DNA of 64,000 bases from the NCBI RefSeq assembly GCF_001687585.2, contig NZ_CP016537.2, positions 2,576,001-2,640,000 of the forward strand, read 5' to 3'. A model generated the notes under the pieces. That model saw nothing but the letters and a program-made list of their open reading frames with translations. It ran no database searches and was not told where the DNA came from. A program made the position numbers and the translations under genes. Each line of letters starts with the position of its first letter. Within the stretch, counting starts at the first letter, position 1. Below are positions 44,758 to 53,595 of the stretch, in pieces. The stretch is from Planococcus halocryophilus (GTDB lineage Bacteria > Bacillota > Bacilli > Bacillales_A > Planococcaceae).

Positions 44758-44815
44758 GGCGAAATCGCTTATTTTTTTTGATGAGCGATTGCTTCTGGCT
44801 GAGTAAGTTCACAAT

Positions 44816-44830
44816 TGTAAGCGTTTCCAA
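44816..44830 (-). promoter_or_regulatory. cre site for CcpA catabolite repression
   Basis: On the minus strand TTGGAAACGCTTACA matches the consensus WTGNAANCGNWNNCW at every position. It is placed upstream of the amylopullulanase, in line with carbon catabolite repression of starch use. Confidence 0.78.
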
Positions 44831-44911
44831 ATTATTACTGGTAATTTTACATCAAATTTTTGTAAACAGCAACAGAAAATTTGAATTGGTGGTTTTGGGG
44901 GATTGTGGCTT

Positions 44912-45037
44912 TAACGCGGGTGTTCGTGATGCTTACATGAAGTTTCTTCTTTTTAACCCGGGTGTTTGCACTTCTTACATGAATTTTTTGCTTCTTTACA
45001 TGAACTTTTTCTTCTTTTACCGAGATTTCTTACTCAA
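44912..45037. repeat. 21-bp periodic array A5 (words TAACNCGGGTGTT and TTACATGAA, 6 units)
   Basis: Units start at 44912 (TAACGCGGGTG), 44933 (TTACATGAA), 44954 (TAACCCGGGTG), 44975 (TTACATGAA), 44996 (TTACATGAA) and 45017 (TTACCGAGA), each 21 bp apart. Between words are T/C-rich variable bases. It lies upstream of the amylopullulanase regulatory sites. The open frame here is not thought to be coding. The remaining part of the 496-bp gap holds the operator, cre and a terminator. Confidence 0.78.
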
Positions 45038-45043
45038 CCAAAA

Positions 45044-45087
45044 AAACTGCACCTCGGTTATGGTTAACAACCGAAGTGCAGTTTGAA
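45044..45087 (-). terminator. Terminator after the excalibur gene
   Basis: Arms AAACTGCAC-TCGGTT and AACCGA-GTGCAGTTT (one internal mismatch), then seven T on the minus strand. Confidence 0.88.
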
Positions 45088-45141
45088 TTTAATATAATAA
45101 GTGAGATTAAATCGTTTCACTCAAGAAGTTGCCTTGAACCC

Positions 45142-45417
45142 CTACTTCTCACAAGCAATCAAATCTTTATCGCGATCACTCTTTTTATTCGCATCATACA
45201 AAGCTTTCGACACAAACGGCTTGTGTTTTGTTTTGCCGCCTTTGTTTTTCACTTTTGAAGTGCGAGCAATACCGCCTTTGTAGACTTTGTTGATGGCTGT
45301 ACAGTTTTCATAGGTTTTTACTTTTACTGCTGCTGCATCAGTTGGCATAGGTGCTGCGCTGACGGTAAAACTAGCGACTAGCATTAAAGACATGATAGCA
45401 AATCCGATTTTCTTCAT
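45142..45417 (-). CDS. Secreted excalibur calcium-binding domain protein
   Basis: A 91-residue exported protein: signal peptide (about 1-22, ending VSA-APM) and a C-terminal excalibur domain with YENCTAINKVYKGGIAR and the Ca-binding DRDKDLIACE loop (the usual DxDxDGxACE, with Leu in place of Gly). The two Cys probably form a disulphide. Excalibur modules are found on surface nucleases and other extracellular proteins; here the domain stands alone. GGAGG precedes the ATG and a terminator follows. Confidence 0.88.
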   Translation of the reverse strand: MKKIGFAIMSLMLVASFTVSAAPMPTDAAAVKVKTYENCTAINKVYKGGIARTSKVKNKGGKTKHKPFVSKALYDANKKSDRDKDLIACEK

Positions 45418-45542
45418 CGTCTATTCCTCCTATTTTTCGTTGCTAACTCCACAACAAAAAATCCATATATTGTTAGCTAATTTAGTTTACCAGTCTTTTA
45501 TATCCAGTACTATAGCCTTAAAATAATTATTTTGAACCAAAA

Positions 45543-45602
45543 CAAAAAAAGGCCTATCCTCGAAAGTCCGTAGATACGACTTTTCGGGATAGCCCTTTTT
45601 AA
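45543..45602 (-). terminator. Terminator of the proBA operon
   Basis: Arms AAAAGG-CTATCC-GAAAGTC and GACTTTTCGGGATAGCCCTTTT with small mismatches, then a T-run on the minus strand. Confidence 0.85.
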
Positions 45603-45620
45603 ACTAGAGGGATGACAGAA

Positions 45621-46898
45621 TTATTTCGTTTGTCCATTACCTCTAACAATGTATTTCGTTGACGTCAGTGCTGGCAATCCCATTGGACCGCGCGCGTGAA
45701 GTTTTTGCGTACTGATGCCAATTTCGGCACCAAAGCCGAATTCGTAGCCATCGGTAAAACGTGTTGACGCGTTGTGGTATACAGCTGCGGCATCGACTTC
45801 ATTGAAGAATTGTTCGACACTCGGTGCATCCCCTGAAATGATGGCTTCAGAGTGTTTTGTGCCGTAGCGATTGATGTGTGTTACAGCCTCATCGACTGTT
45901 TCCACCACTTTAATGGCCACTTCAAATCCTAAATATTCTTTTGCCCAATCTTCATCTGTCGCTGGTGAAATCGTTGAAGACAGTTGTTGCACTGTCGCAT
46001 CTCCGTGGATTTTCACATCGTGTTCTTCTAAAGCAGTTACCAGTTCAGCAAGGTGCTCTGCTGCCCATTCTTTATGAACCAGAATGCTTTCGCAAGAATT
46101 GCAGACTGAAGGACGTTGCGTTTTAGCATTAATCGCAATATCTATCGCCATTTCTACATCTGCTGTTCCATCAATATACAGATGGCAATTGCCCGCTCCA
46201 GTTTCGAGTACAGGTACTGTCGCATTTTGAACGACTGTTTGGATGAGTTTTGCGCCACCACGTGGAATCAAGACATCCAAATAATCATTGAGTTTAAACA
46301 TTTGAGACGCTGTTTCTCTGCGTGTGTCTTCTAGCAATTGAACTGCTTCTACCGGTAGTTTGGTTTTTTCCAATGCGCGGCGAATTGTTTGAACGATTGC
46401 TTTGTTTGAGTTTATGGCAGTTGAACTACCACGCAAGACAATTGCGTTTCCTGTTTTTAGGCACAGGCTTGAGGCATCAACGGTTACGTTAGGACGCGCC
46501 TCATAGATCATTCCGACGACACCGATCGGTACACGGATTTTTGTCATCGACAGTCCATTGGGCTGCTCCCATTTTTCGAGGGTTTCTCCGATGGGGTCAT
46601 TTAATTGGGTTAATTGGATCAGCGCATCTGCCATGTCTTTCAAACGGGCTGCATCTAGCGTTAAGCGATCCACTAACGACTCGTTCATCCCTGCTTGGCG
46701 TCCGGCCGCTACATCTTTCGCGTTTTCATCCAATATAAAAACTTGTTCTTCTAGTAAATGCGCTGAAATGGCTTCCAACGCCTCATTTTTTTCGGCTGTC
46801 GTAGCTTTCGCTAGGTGGAAAGCGGCCTCTTTTGCTTTTTGTGCTTTCGTGATCAATTCGGTTTCTGTCATGCGTTCTTCTTTTAAAAGTTCAGTCAT
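45621..46898 (-). CDS. proA: Gamma-glutamyl phosphate reductase
   Basis: A 425-residue NADPH-dependent reductase, the second step of proline synthesis from glutamate. The aldehyde-dehydrogenase-like catalytic Cys is in [10 protein letters not shown], and [23 protein letters not shown] and [10 protein letters not shown] are family blocks. The ATG at 46898 has AAGGGG 8 nt upstream; an alternative ATG nine codons later is possible. It lies 18 bp behind proB, and the two form an operon. Confidence 0.95.
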   Translation of the reverse strand: MTELLKEERMTETELITKAQKAKEAAFHLAKATTAEKNEALEAISAHLLEEQVFILDENAKDVAAGRQAGMNESLVDRLTLDAARLKDMADALIQLTQLNDPIGETLEKWEQPNGLSMTKIRVPIGVVGMIYEARPNVTVDASSLCLKTGNAIVLRGSSTAINSNKAIVQTIRRALEKTKLPVEAVQLLEDTRRETASQMFKLNDYLDVLIPRGGAKLIQTVVQNATVPVLETGAGNCHLYIDGTADVEMAIDIAINAKTQRPSVCNSCESILVHKEWAAEHLAELVTALEEHDVKIHGDATVQQLSSTISPATDEDWAKEYLGFEVAIKVVETVDEAVTHINRYGTKHSEAIISGDAPSVEQFFNEVDAAAVYHNASTRFTDGYEFGFGAEIGISTQKLHARGPMGLPALTSTKYIVRGNGQTK

Positions 46899-46916
46899 TC
46901 TGTGTCCCCTTTCGAT

Positions 46917-47702
46917 TTATAAAGTTACTAATACTTTCGGTTCGACTAATGGCCCAATATATGTGCCGTCGCCTTTTCCTTCAAAAATATCAACCAGTTT
47001 TTCACTGCCTTCTCCAGATCCGATAAACACTTGGATGTCTGCATCTGCTGCAGTTTTTGCAGCTTCTACTTTCGATTTCATCCCGCCAGTTCCAACGCCT
47101 GAAGCGCCTTCTGAGGTTGCTGCATTTTCCATCTCTTGATGAACTTCTGTGAGGAATGTATATTTTTCAGCATGTGGATTTTTCATTGGGTTGTCTTGGT
47201 AGATGCCATTAATATCTGTCAAAATCATTAAAAAGTCTGCGTCTATGAGCTTGCTGACTAAAGCGGATAACATGTCATTGTCTCCAAACGTCAATTCTTT
47301 CATAGCGACCGAATCATTTTCATTGATGATTGGCAAGACGTCACGCTCCAACAAATTGGATATCGTGGCATTGGCGTTTTTGTATAGATCTTTCGTCAAT
47401 AGCAATTGAGCAGCGACGATGCTGTGCTTTTTGCATTCATCTGCGTAAGCTTGTAACAATAACCCTTGGCCAACAGCTGCAGCGGATTGCTTATCAACCA
47501 CTTTGTCTGGACGTGATAAATATCCAATACTTTTAAATCCTGCAGCGACTGCGCCTGACGAAATCAACACCACTTCATGGCCTTGTTGTTTCAAGCGTGC
47601 CAATGCTTCTACATGTCCACGGAGTTTGCTAATTGACAATTTCCCATTCAAATCCGTCAACGAGCTACTACCGATTTTCACTACGATTCGTTTTTTCTCC
47701 AC
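46917..47702 (-). CDS. proB: Glutamate 5-kinase without PUA domain
   Basis: A 261-residue amino-acid kinase (AAK fold) that phosphorylates glutamate as the first step of proline synthesis. [27 protein letters not shown] and [12 protein letters not shown] are the nucleotide- and substrate-binding blocks. The usual C-terminal PUA domain of about 100 residues is missing; the stop is followed directly by proA, so this is a natural short form. The start is GTG 47702 with AGGAG 10 nt upstream. Confidence 0.93.
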   Translation of the reverse strand: MEKKRIVVKIGSSSLTDLNGKLSISKLRGHVEALARLKQQGHEVVLISSGAVAAGFKSIGYLSRPDKVVDKQSAAAVGQGLLLQAYADECKKHSIVAAQLLLTKDLYKNANATISNLLERDVLPIINENDSVAMKELTFGDNDMLSALVSKLIDADFLMILTDINGIYQDNPMKNPHAEKYTFLTEVHQEMENAATSEGASGVGTGGMKSKVEAAKTAADADIQVFIGSGEGSEKLVDIFEGKGDGTYIGPLVEPKVLVTL

Positions 47703-48334
47703 TAACTATCATCTCCTATTTTAAATAAAAAATTTCTCCTCTTTTTTAAAGACGGAAAAACGTCGATTCTAAGCATGTTTCCAATTAAAGATTGTCATCA
47801 ATCTACCGAAATTAGATACGCTGCTACGATTTTCTATTTAACGTAATGGACCAAATAGACCTGGTGAAAATATGTGTACTAATTTTAAAAATGTGATGAG
47901 CGCATAACCTTGCATAGATTTTAAAACCGTACTTGTGGTCTTCCCTTTAAATCTAAGCATTTCCCCACCAGTGTTTCGCAACGTTCGGTATTGTTTAACG
48001 ATCTACACTAAAGACCGTTAAACAAAAGAGTAAGTAGCAAGATTAACATACATTTTTCCTCTTTCCAAATTTTCTCCAGTTTTTAATGGGCTTCTTTAGC
48101 TGTCAAAGTCTTATGTACGTAAGGGCTCCACGTTTTTTAAAAAAAGTTTAATTTTTTGTGATTTTGCGGTGTAATCGCTCGACATCCACTCCATATAGAG
48201 GAGATTTTGTGGAAAATTAAATTAAAACCAAGTTTACTGGTAAGAATTGAAGGTTTTATTGTATAATAGTTCTATTCGCTAATTGAGTGAATTTTGCAAC
48301 AGTCTAATTTTCTAGTGAAAGGGATGAATGATAG
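47703..48334. other. 632-bp divergent intergenic region of proBA and the LLM gene
   Basis: No convincing gene. On the plus strand a TATAAT at 48262-48267 may be the -10 of the LLM gene. At 47992-48026 is a 10-bp inverted repeat (arms TTGTTTAACG/CGTTAAACAA, 15-nt loop). On the minus strand a 54-codon frame between the stops near 48002 and 47839 reads MLRFKGKTTSTVLKSM and LITFLKLVHIFSPG, but it lacks a good ribosome binding site. I looked for a T-box upstream of proB and did not find its conserved motif. Confidence 0.45.
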
Positions 48335-49393
48335 ATGAAATATGGATTTTGGCTGCCGATTTTCGGCGGATGGCTACGCAATGTAGAAGATGAACAGATG
48401 CCAACCACGTTTGACTATGCAAAAAAAGTCGTGCAATCGGCCGAAAAATGGGGCTACGACACAACCTTGATCGCTGAACTGAATTTGAATGATATAAAAG
48501 GAATGGAAGCCGATTCGTTAGAAGCTTGGTCAACAGCCGCTGGACTTGCTGCTGTGACAGAGAAAATCGAAATCATGACAGCCATACGTCCCGCTTTTCA
48601 TAACCCAGCGGTCACAGCGAAAATGGCGGCGAATATTGACCGAATTTCCAATGGTCGCTTTACGTTAAATGTGGTATCGGCGTGGTGGGCAGAAGAAGCT
48701 CGTCAATACGGCGGGGAATTTACCGAGCATGACGAACGTTATGACCGGACAGATGAGTTTTTGCAAGTCGTTAAAGGCATGTGGACAGAAGAAGTGTTTT
48801 CATTTAAAGGAACATACTATGATGTCCAAAATGCGCGTTTGGCACCAAAACCCGTGCAGCGTCCGAACCCAATTTTATATGCTGGAGGCGAAAGCCCGCG
48901 TGGTAAAAAATCAATTGTTGACGCTTGCGACGCCTACGTCATGCATGGCGGCACAGTAGAAGAAATCGCAGCAAAAATCGAAGACATGAAAAACTTGCGA
49001 CAACTTGCTGGGAAATCCCCGCTACAGTCATTTGGCATGGCCGCTTATGTCGTGTGCCGCGATACGGAAGAAGAAGTAGCCGCAGAATATGCCCGCATTG
49101 TCGATATGAAAGACTCAAGTGGCTATGTCGGCTATGACGATTTCGTCAGCAAATCCCAACTTGAACAACAAGTAAAACTAGAAGATTATTCTGTCTCCAA
49201 CCGTGGCCTTCGTCCGAACTTGATCGGCACACCCGAACAAATCGCTGAGCGGATCTTAGCTTACGAACAAGCTGGACTGGATTTACTGTTGCTGCAATTC
49301 TCACCGCAACTAGAAGAAATGGAACGCTTTTCAAAACAAGTCATGCCACTCGTTGAAGAAAAACGCCAAGCGCTCCAAACGCTTACCAACTAA
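48335..49393 (+). CDS. LLM-class flavin-dependent oxidoreductase (SsuD-like)
   Basis: A 352-residue TIM-barrel monooxygenase of the bacterial luciferase-like family, using FMNH2. FWLPIFGGWLRN at the N-terminus, AIRPAFHNPAVTAKMAANIDRIS, NVVSAWWAEEARQYG and YAGGESPRGK are alkanesulfonate-monooxygenase-like. The substrate, perhaps a sulfonate or other organosulfur compound, is not determinable, and no sulfonate transporter is near. It is followed after 11 bp by an ATP-grasp ligase gene, so the two are co-transcribed. Confidence 0.88.
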   Translation: MKYGFWLPIFGGWLRNVEDEQMPTTFDYAKKVVQSAEKWGYDTTLIAELNLNDIKGMEADSLEAWSTAAGLAAVTEKIEIMTAIRPAFHNPAVTAKMAANIDRISNGRFTLNVVSAWWAEEARQYGGEFTEHDERYDRTDEFLQVVKGMWTEEVFSFKGTYYDVQNARLAPKPVQRPNPILYAGGESPRGKKSIVDACDAYVMHGGTVEEIAAKIEDMKNLRQLAGKSPLQSFGMAAYVVCRDTEEEVAAEYARIVDMKDSSGYVGYDDFVSKSQLEQQVKLEDYSVSNRGLRPNLIGTPEQIAERILAYEQAGLDLLLLQFSPQLEEMERFSKQVMPLVEEKRQALQTLTN

Positions 49394-49404
49394 GGAGGAT
49401 ACTT

Positions 49405-50355
49405 ATGACTGAAAAAATTTATGTGATACACGAAAACGAAGAATGGACGACGCACTTATTCAAACGATTAGACGAATTGGAATTACCGTACGAAGATTGG
49501 TTTATCAATGAAGGATTAGTGGATTTAAACGACGTCCCTCCTGAAGGCGTCTTTTACAGCCGCATGAGCGCCTCATCTCATACGAGAGGTCATCGTTTTG
49601 CACCGGAAATGGCTGATTCTCTGCTCGCCTGGCTTGAGCACCACGGCAGAACCGTCTTTAACGGCACGCGTGCGCTTCGCCTAGAAGTCAGCAAAGTCAA
49701 CCAATCCATGGCGCTAAACGCAGCTGGTATCCAAACACCAAAAACAATTGCCGCAAATGGCCGCGCGCAAATTATCGAGGCTGCTGAAAAATTAGACGTA
49801 CCGTCGTTTATCACCAAACATAACCGCGCTGGCAAAGGACTCGGGGTTCGCTTGTTCCACTCTATTGATGCACTAAAGGAATATCTAGACAGTGAGGATT
49901 TTGAGCCATCTATTGACGGCATCACGCTAATCCAAGAATACATCCAAGCCCCCGAGCCGTTTATCACGCGCTGTGAATTTGTCGGTGGAAAGTTTGTCTA
50001 CGCGGTACAAGTGGATACTTCAGAAGGATTTGAATTATGCCCAGCCGATGCTTGCCGCATTGATGATCTGTTTTGTCCTGTGGGCGAACAAGTGGCAGAA
50101 AAACCGAAGTTTCAAATCGTGGAAGGGTTCAATGATCCGATCATCGAAAAATACGAAAACTTCCTTCGCGACAACGATATCGCTGTAGCGGGAATTGAAT
50201 TTATCCGTAATAGCGATAGAGATATTTTCACATACGATGTTAATACCAATACGAATTACAATGCAGATGCTGAAGCGGTTGCAGGTAAATATGGGATGTT
50301 GGAATTGGCGCAGTTGCTTGGGAGTCAGTTGAAAAAATCCGAAACAGCCGTGTAA
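49405..50355 (+). CDS. ATP-grasp ligase (RimK-like)
   Basis: A 316-residue ATP-grasp carboxylate-amine ligase. ATP-binding residues lie in FITKHNRAGKGLGVRLF and LIQEYIQAPEPFITR, and the metal-binding end reads YDVNTNTNYN. Members join an amino group to an acyl phosphate, as in RimK or peptide ligases. It has AAGGAGG 6 nt before the ATG and follows the LLM oxidoreductase gene. The pair suggests modification of one small molecule or peptide, but no precursor peptide was found. Confidence 0.85.
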   Translation: MTEKIYVIHENEEWTTHLFKRLDELELPYEDWFINEGLVDLNDVPPEGVFYSRMSASSHTRGHRFAPEMADSLLAWLEHHGRTVFNGTRALRLEVSKVNQSMALNAAGIQTPKTIAANGRAQIIEAAEKLDVPSFITKHNRAGKGLGVRLFHSIDALKEYLDSEDFEPSIDGITLIQEYIQAPEPFITRCEFVGGKFVYAVQVDTSEGFELCPADACRIDDLFCPVGEQVAEKPKFQIVEGFNDPIIEKYENFLRDNDIAVAGIEFIRNSDRDIFTYDVNTNTNYNADAEAVAGKYGMLELAQLLGSQLKKSETAV

Positions 50356-50422
50356 CGACAAACGCAGAAGCTGTGGAACGGCTTGTCTTATATGGCATCC
50401 TCTTGTTATTTACCAAACTAAC

Positions 50423-50463
50423 AAACGCCATCCCCCACGAAATTATTGGGGATGGCGTTTTTC
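50423..50463 (+). terminator. Terminator of the LLM/ATP-grasp operon
   Basis: Perfect arms AAACGCCATCCCC and GGGGATGGCGTTT followed by TTCTG. Confidence 0.9.
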
Positions 50464-50532
50464 TGTGTATATTTTTTGCTTTCCTGCTCTCAGAGAACCG
50501 CACAATTCATGACAATTCCACTTCCTGCATAA

Positions 50533-50587
50533 AAAGAAAAACTCCATTCCCCCTAGAACCTTTCGTTCACGGGAATGGAGTTTCTTT
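50533..50587 (-). terminator. Terminator after the metallophosphoesterase gene (repeat copy 1)
   Basis: Arms AAACTCCATTCCC and GGGAATGGAGTTT. The same stem and flanks recur at 52500-52545, so the two copies bracket the phosphoesterase gene. Confidence 0.82.
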
Positions 50588-50637
50588 GTCATTTAATTTA
50601 AGCGTTGTTTATTTCCGAAGAGCGCGATCTCAAAAAA

Positions 50638-52380
50638 CTACCTTGTCAAACTCACGTCCTTCGAACTATTAGCCGGAACCGTAACTTCCATTTCAATCAG
50701 CTGTTTTGTTCCATATACATTGTTTTCGATGATCTGGCCATTAGTCGCTGTGTATGACCCAGGCTTCATATAAAACGGGAGATGAATCGTAACTTCTTTA
50801 TTTAGACGATTTGTTACGGTTGCGGTTTGTGTGACTTGTGTTCCATCGTTAGGCAGGGAAAATTTGTTTTCAAATGAAACCACACCTGCTGCTGTATTGC
50901 CTTCTTGATAGACCGGCATCGAGCTGTCGGTACCTTCGTATATATAGGAATTAAAATCCTCACTGCCTAGCTCTTTTTGGAATACGCGGTAACCTACCCA
51001 AGGCGTCGCTGACAGTTCAATCGATGCTGTCGTTGAGTATAAAATCCCGTCTTGTTCTGTAATGTTGTCAATGTGGGTATGGCCATGCAGCGCAATGTTC
51101 ACTTTGTTTTGTTTCATGATGTCGATCAATTCATATGCGCCTTCCCCGTGCCATTGCTGGTCATACTGGATGCCAAGTTTCTCACCTTTTATCAAGGTAG
51201 AAAGATTTTGCGGATTGTGTTGTGCGTCGTATTCGTTCCAGTATTCACTGACCTCGGGATCGCTAGATGGCCAGATGTCCTTATCACGCCAAATCGGGTT
51301 GTGATGAGAAAATAACCCTCTTACTTGGTTGCCCGAAGCGGTTTGTCCGTTTTTTTCTAAATCTTGTTGGATCCAGTCCATTTGTTTGTCTCGAATTTGG
51401 CCACCCCATGTCGGAACTGAAAGGCTCCCGTGCCCTTGGCGGTCGAATTTATGCCAATCAAAAGAGTTGTACCCAATCATGTGCGCATAAGAACCGTAAT
51501 CAAATGAAAAGTATTGCGGTCCAAAATATTGTTCCCAGTATTTAGCCCCATCCGCGAGTGTCGCATCTTGTGCGTATAAATCATGATTTCCGGGCACGAT
51601 ATAGACGGGCACATTAAATTTCTTTAACATTCGATAGGTTTCTTCATACTCGTAAATGTATTCTTGCGGATTCATTTGGCCAAACATTAAATCCCCTGTC
51701 ATTACAACAAAGTCAGGCTTTAACAAATTGACTTGTTTGATCGTTTTTTGCAAATACAGCCAGCGTTTAGACTCGTCTGGGTTCCACATTCCCGCTTCCG
51801 TTACGTCGGCCGGATCAGAAATGTTTCTCGGTGAACCAACATGAATATCTGTTAAATGGATAAAGGTAAAGTCTTCTTTAAACTCATTTACCACCTTTAC
51901 CGAGTTAGGCTCCTCATCTTTCACATGCATATTGTTTGCTGTATATGAGATTTCCAGATCATATAAATTTTCTGGAATGTCCCCTGGAATAGAAACGGTC
52001 ACGTCGTAGATAGAAGAACTGTTTTTCCAATGGTATGAGCCTTTTTCTACACTTTTCACTGGCAACGTGAACTCACCTTCCACACCCGAATTTTCCGTTT
52101 GATTGATTTTCACATCCCAGTCTTTAGGCTCTTTGCCTTTCGTGTCCACTTGAACGGTTAAACTTGTACCTTTCTCTTTGATGGCAGGAGTCGCAAGTAA
52201 CGGATAAATGATCTTGTCAACTTTTGTATCAATTTCGATCGATTGATTTTGATTTAAATAATGTGCTGAGTTTCCAATACCTCCATCCTGTGTATTTACA
52301 CTTGATACGGCATATACATATGCAGCTGGAATCATCAGTAAAACCATCATTACTATTATTACCTTTTTTCTTCGGTTCAT
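50638..52380 (-). CDS. Secreted/anchored calcineurin-like metallophosphoesterase
   Basis: A 580-residue extracytoplasmic protein with an N-terminal signal/anchor (about 6-25), a beta-rich region (about 30-175) and a metallophosphoesterase domain (about 180-460). The domain carries HLTDIHVG, VMTGDLMFG, IVPGNHDLY, FSHHNPIW and LHGHTHID, the dimetal ligands. A C-terminal beta domain follows. It probably hydrolyses a phosphoester outside the membrane; the substrate is unknown. The ATG at 52380 has AAGGGAG 8 nt upstream. Terminator-like repeats flank the gene on both sides. Confidence 0.9.
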   Translation of the reverse strand: MNRRKKVIIVMMVLLMIPAAYVYAVSSVNTQDGGIGNSAHYLNQNQSIEIDTKVDKIIYPLLATPAIKEKGTSLTVQVDTKGKEPKDWDVKINQTENSGVEGEFTLPVKSVEKGSYHWKNSSSIYDVTVSIPGDIPENLYDLEISYTANNMHVKDEEPNSVKVVNEFKEDFTFIHLTDIHVGSPRNISDPADVTEAGMWNPDESKRWLYLQKTIKQVNLLKPDFVVMTGDLMFGQMNPQEYIYEYEETYRMLKKFNVPVYIVPGNHDLYAQDATLADGAKYWEQYFGPQYFSFDYGSYAHMIGYNSFDWHKFDRQGHGSLSVPTWGGQIRDKQMDWIQQDLEKNGQTASGNQVRGLFSHHNPIWRDKDIWPSSDPEVSEYWNEYDAQHNPQNLSTLIKGEKLGIQYDQQWHGEGAYELIDIMKQNKVNIALHGHTHIDNITEQDGILYSTTASIELSATPWVGYRVFQKELGSEDFNSYIYEGTDSSMPVYQEGNTAAGVVSFENKFSLPNDGTQVTQTATVTNRLNKEVTIHLPFYMKPGSYTATNGQIIENNVYGTKQLIEMEVTVPANSSKDVSLTR

Positions 52381-52499
52381 TTGAAGCACTCCCTTCAATA
52401 TCGTCCAGCGTTAAGTTTAGCTAGATTTTATTAAGGGCTGATTACAGCAATATAAATGTTGTGTATGGGTTGTTTTTGTTTCCCAAGGAAATCGTACAC

Positions 52500-52545
52500 A
52501 AACAACAAAACTCCATTCCCCTAGTTCTCGGGAATGGAGTTTCTT
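52500..52545 (-). terminator. Terminator (repeat copy 2) after the glycerophosphodiesterase gene
   Basis: Arms AAACTCCATTCCC and GGGAATGGAGTTT, identical to the stem at 50533-50587. It runs directly into the interspersed repeat at 52541. Confidence 0.75.
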
Positions 52546-52587
52546 TGTATAAATTGAATTGTTCCGCTCACAGGGGCGCAGTTTTTG
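52541..52587. repeat. Interspersed repeat with CACAGGGGCGC core, copy 1
   Basis: From TTCTTTGTATA to GGCGCAGTTTTTG, matching 61692-61737 almost throughout; only the core recurs at 53854-53871. It is non-coding and unknown. Confidence 0.65.
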
Positions 52588-52644
52588 AGGCACGATTTTA
52601 AATTATCTCTGAAACAGGGAAGAGATTTTTTATCACAGAATTCA

Positions 52645-53532
52645 TCATTTTAAACTGCTAACAGCTTCAATATCATTCGTGAAGATACCGTTTGCTCCCC
52701 AGGATTTCAGCTTCTCTCCTTCTGCCAGTCTGTCGACAGTAAAAAGGTGGACCAATAAGCCTGCTCTTCTTGCAGCAGCAATATATGCGTCGTCCGCATT
52801 CTTATGACTGACTCCAATACCGACGGCATATTCCCTATATAACTTGAAAGTCTCAGGGGAAGGGATTTCTTGCTCCAAGTTGTCTGTCAATTGTATGAGT
52901 GGTATATCGTCGTCCAATTCATGAATCGTTTTCAAACTGTCTGCGCTAAACGACTGGATAATTACATGACCTTTCGGGAGAGACTCTTCCAACAATCCAT
53001 ATTGATAGAGCAATTCCAGCAAGTCCTCTTCCATTCCTTCACTTTTATCCGGCTGCTTGGTTTCAATGTAATAATTGGTACTGTCACCGAAAGCTGTAAA
53101 GATTTCCTCGAGGGTCGGAACTTGAATGCCTACGTACTCATCTTTCGCTCTGTCCGGTTTTTCGGCATTAAACCAGGAACCTGCATCCAGTTTTTTAATG
53201 TCCGCCAAGTCCATTTCCGCTACTTTTCCACTGCCATCGGTCGTGCGATCAACAATATCGTCATGGAAGGCAACCAGAACACCATCTTTTGTCATCTGTA
53301 AATCAATTTCAATAAAATCTTCGTCCATATCTATCGCCATTTGATAGGATGCCAAAGTATGCTCAGGCGCAATTGCACTTGCACCCCGATGAGCAATCAA
53401 AAGAAAGGAATTTTCATCTAGTAAAGCAGAATGCTGATCATTTTTACTAGTATCCTTTAAAATATAAACAGCAGCACAAATCATCACTACCACTAGAACA
53501 ATTAACAACTTTTTCAATATCATCACCATCAT
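52645..53532 (-). CDS. Glycerophosphodiester phosphodiesterase (GlpQ/UgpQ type)
   Basis: A 295-residue TIM-barrel enzyme with an N-terminal membrane anchor (about 6-24). LIAHRGASAIAPEHT, FIEIDLQMTKDG and AFHDDIVDRTTDG are the catalytic and metal-binding blocks. It would release glycerol-3-phosphate from deacylated lipids or teichoic acid outside the membrane. The start region (ATG ATG GTG ATG) has no good Shine-Dalgarno. It sits in the same direction as the metallophosphoesterase but has its own terminator. Confidence 0.9.
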   Translation of the reverse strand: MMVMILKKLLIVLVVVMICAAVYILKDTSKNDQHSALLDENSFLLIAHRGASAIAPEHTLASYQMAIDMDEDFIEIDLQMTKDGVLVAFHDDIVDRTTDGSGKVAEMDLADIKKLDAGSWFNAEKPDRAKDEYVGIQVPTLEEIFTAFGDSTNYYIETKQPDKSEGMEEDLLELLYQYGLLEESLPKGHVIIQSFSADSLKTIHELDDDIPLIQLTDNLEQEIPSPETFKLYREYAVGIGVSHKNADDAYIAAARRAGLLVHLFTVDRLAEGEKLKSWGANGIFTNDIEAVSSLK

Positions 53533-53595
53533 TCACATTACAGAATTGAAACTTTAAAAGCAATAAGAGATGAATCTTAAAGTGATAAATAGCGT

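Noticed and set aside
44763..44790. Inverted repeat AATCGCT/AGCGATT beside the LacI-type operator as a terminator
   Set aside because: The T-run is inside the loop rather than after the stem, so it cannot act as a standard terminator.
44642..44830. 62-codon leader ORF whose stop overlaps the amylopullulanase start (GTGA)
   Set aside because: It covers the cre and LacI-type operator sites, has no ribosome binding site of its own, and the overlap alone is weak evidence. Translational coupling is not fully excluded.
44688..45086. Plus-strand 132-codon frame with Phe/Leu/Tyr-rich repeats
   Set aside because: It runs through the operators, array A5 and a terminator; the repeats reflect the T/C-rich spacers.
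47839..48000. 54-codon frame in the proB leader (MLRFKGKTTSTVLKSM and on)
   Set aside because: It looks protein-like in part but has no well-spaced ribosome binding site, and a hairpin overlaps its start; kept only as a note in the intergenic entry.
47703..48110. T-box riboswitch upstream of proBA
   Set aside because: Some relatives regulate proBA by a T-box, but the conserved AGGGTGG-type motif and a matching terminator/antiterminator were not found.
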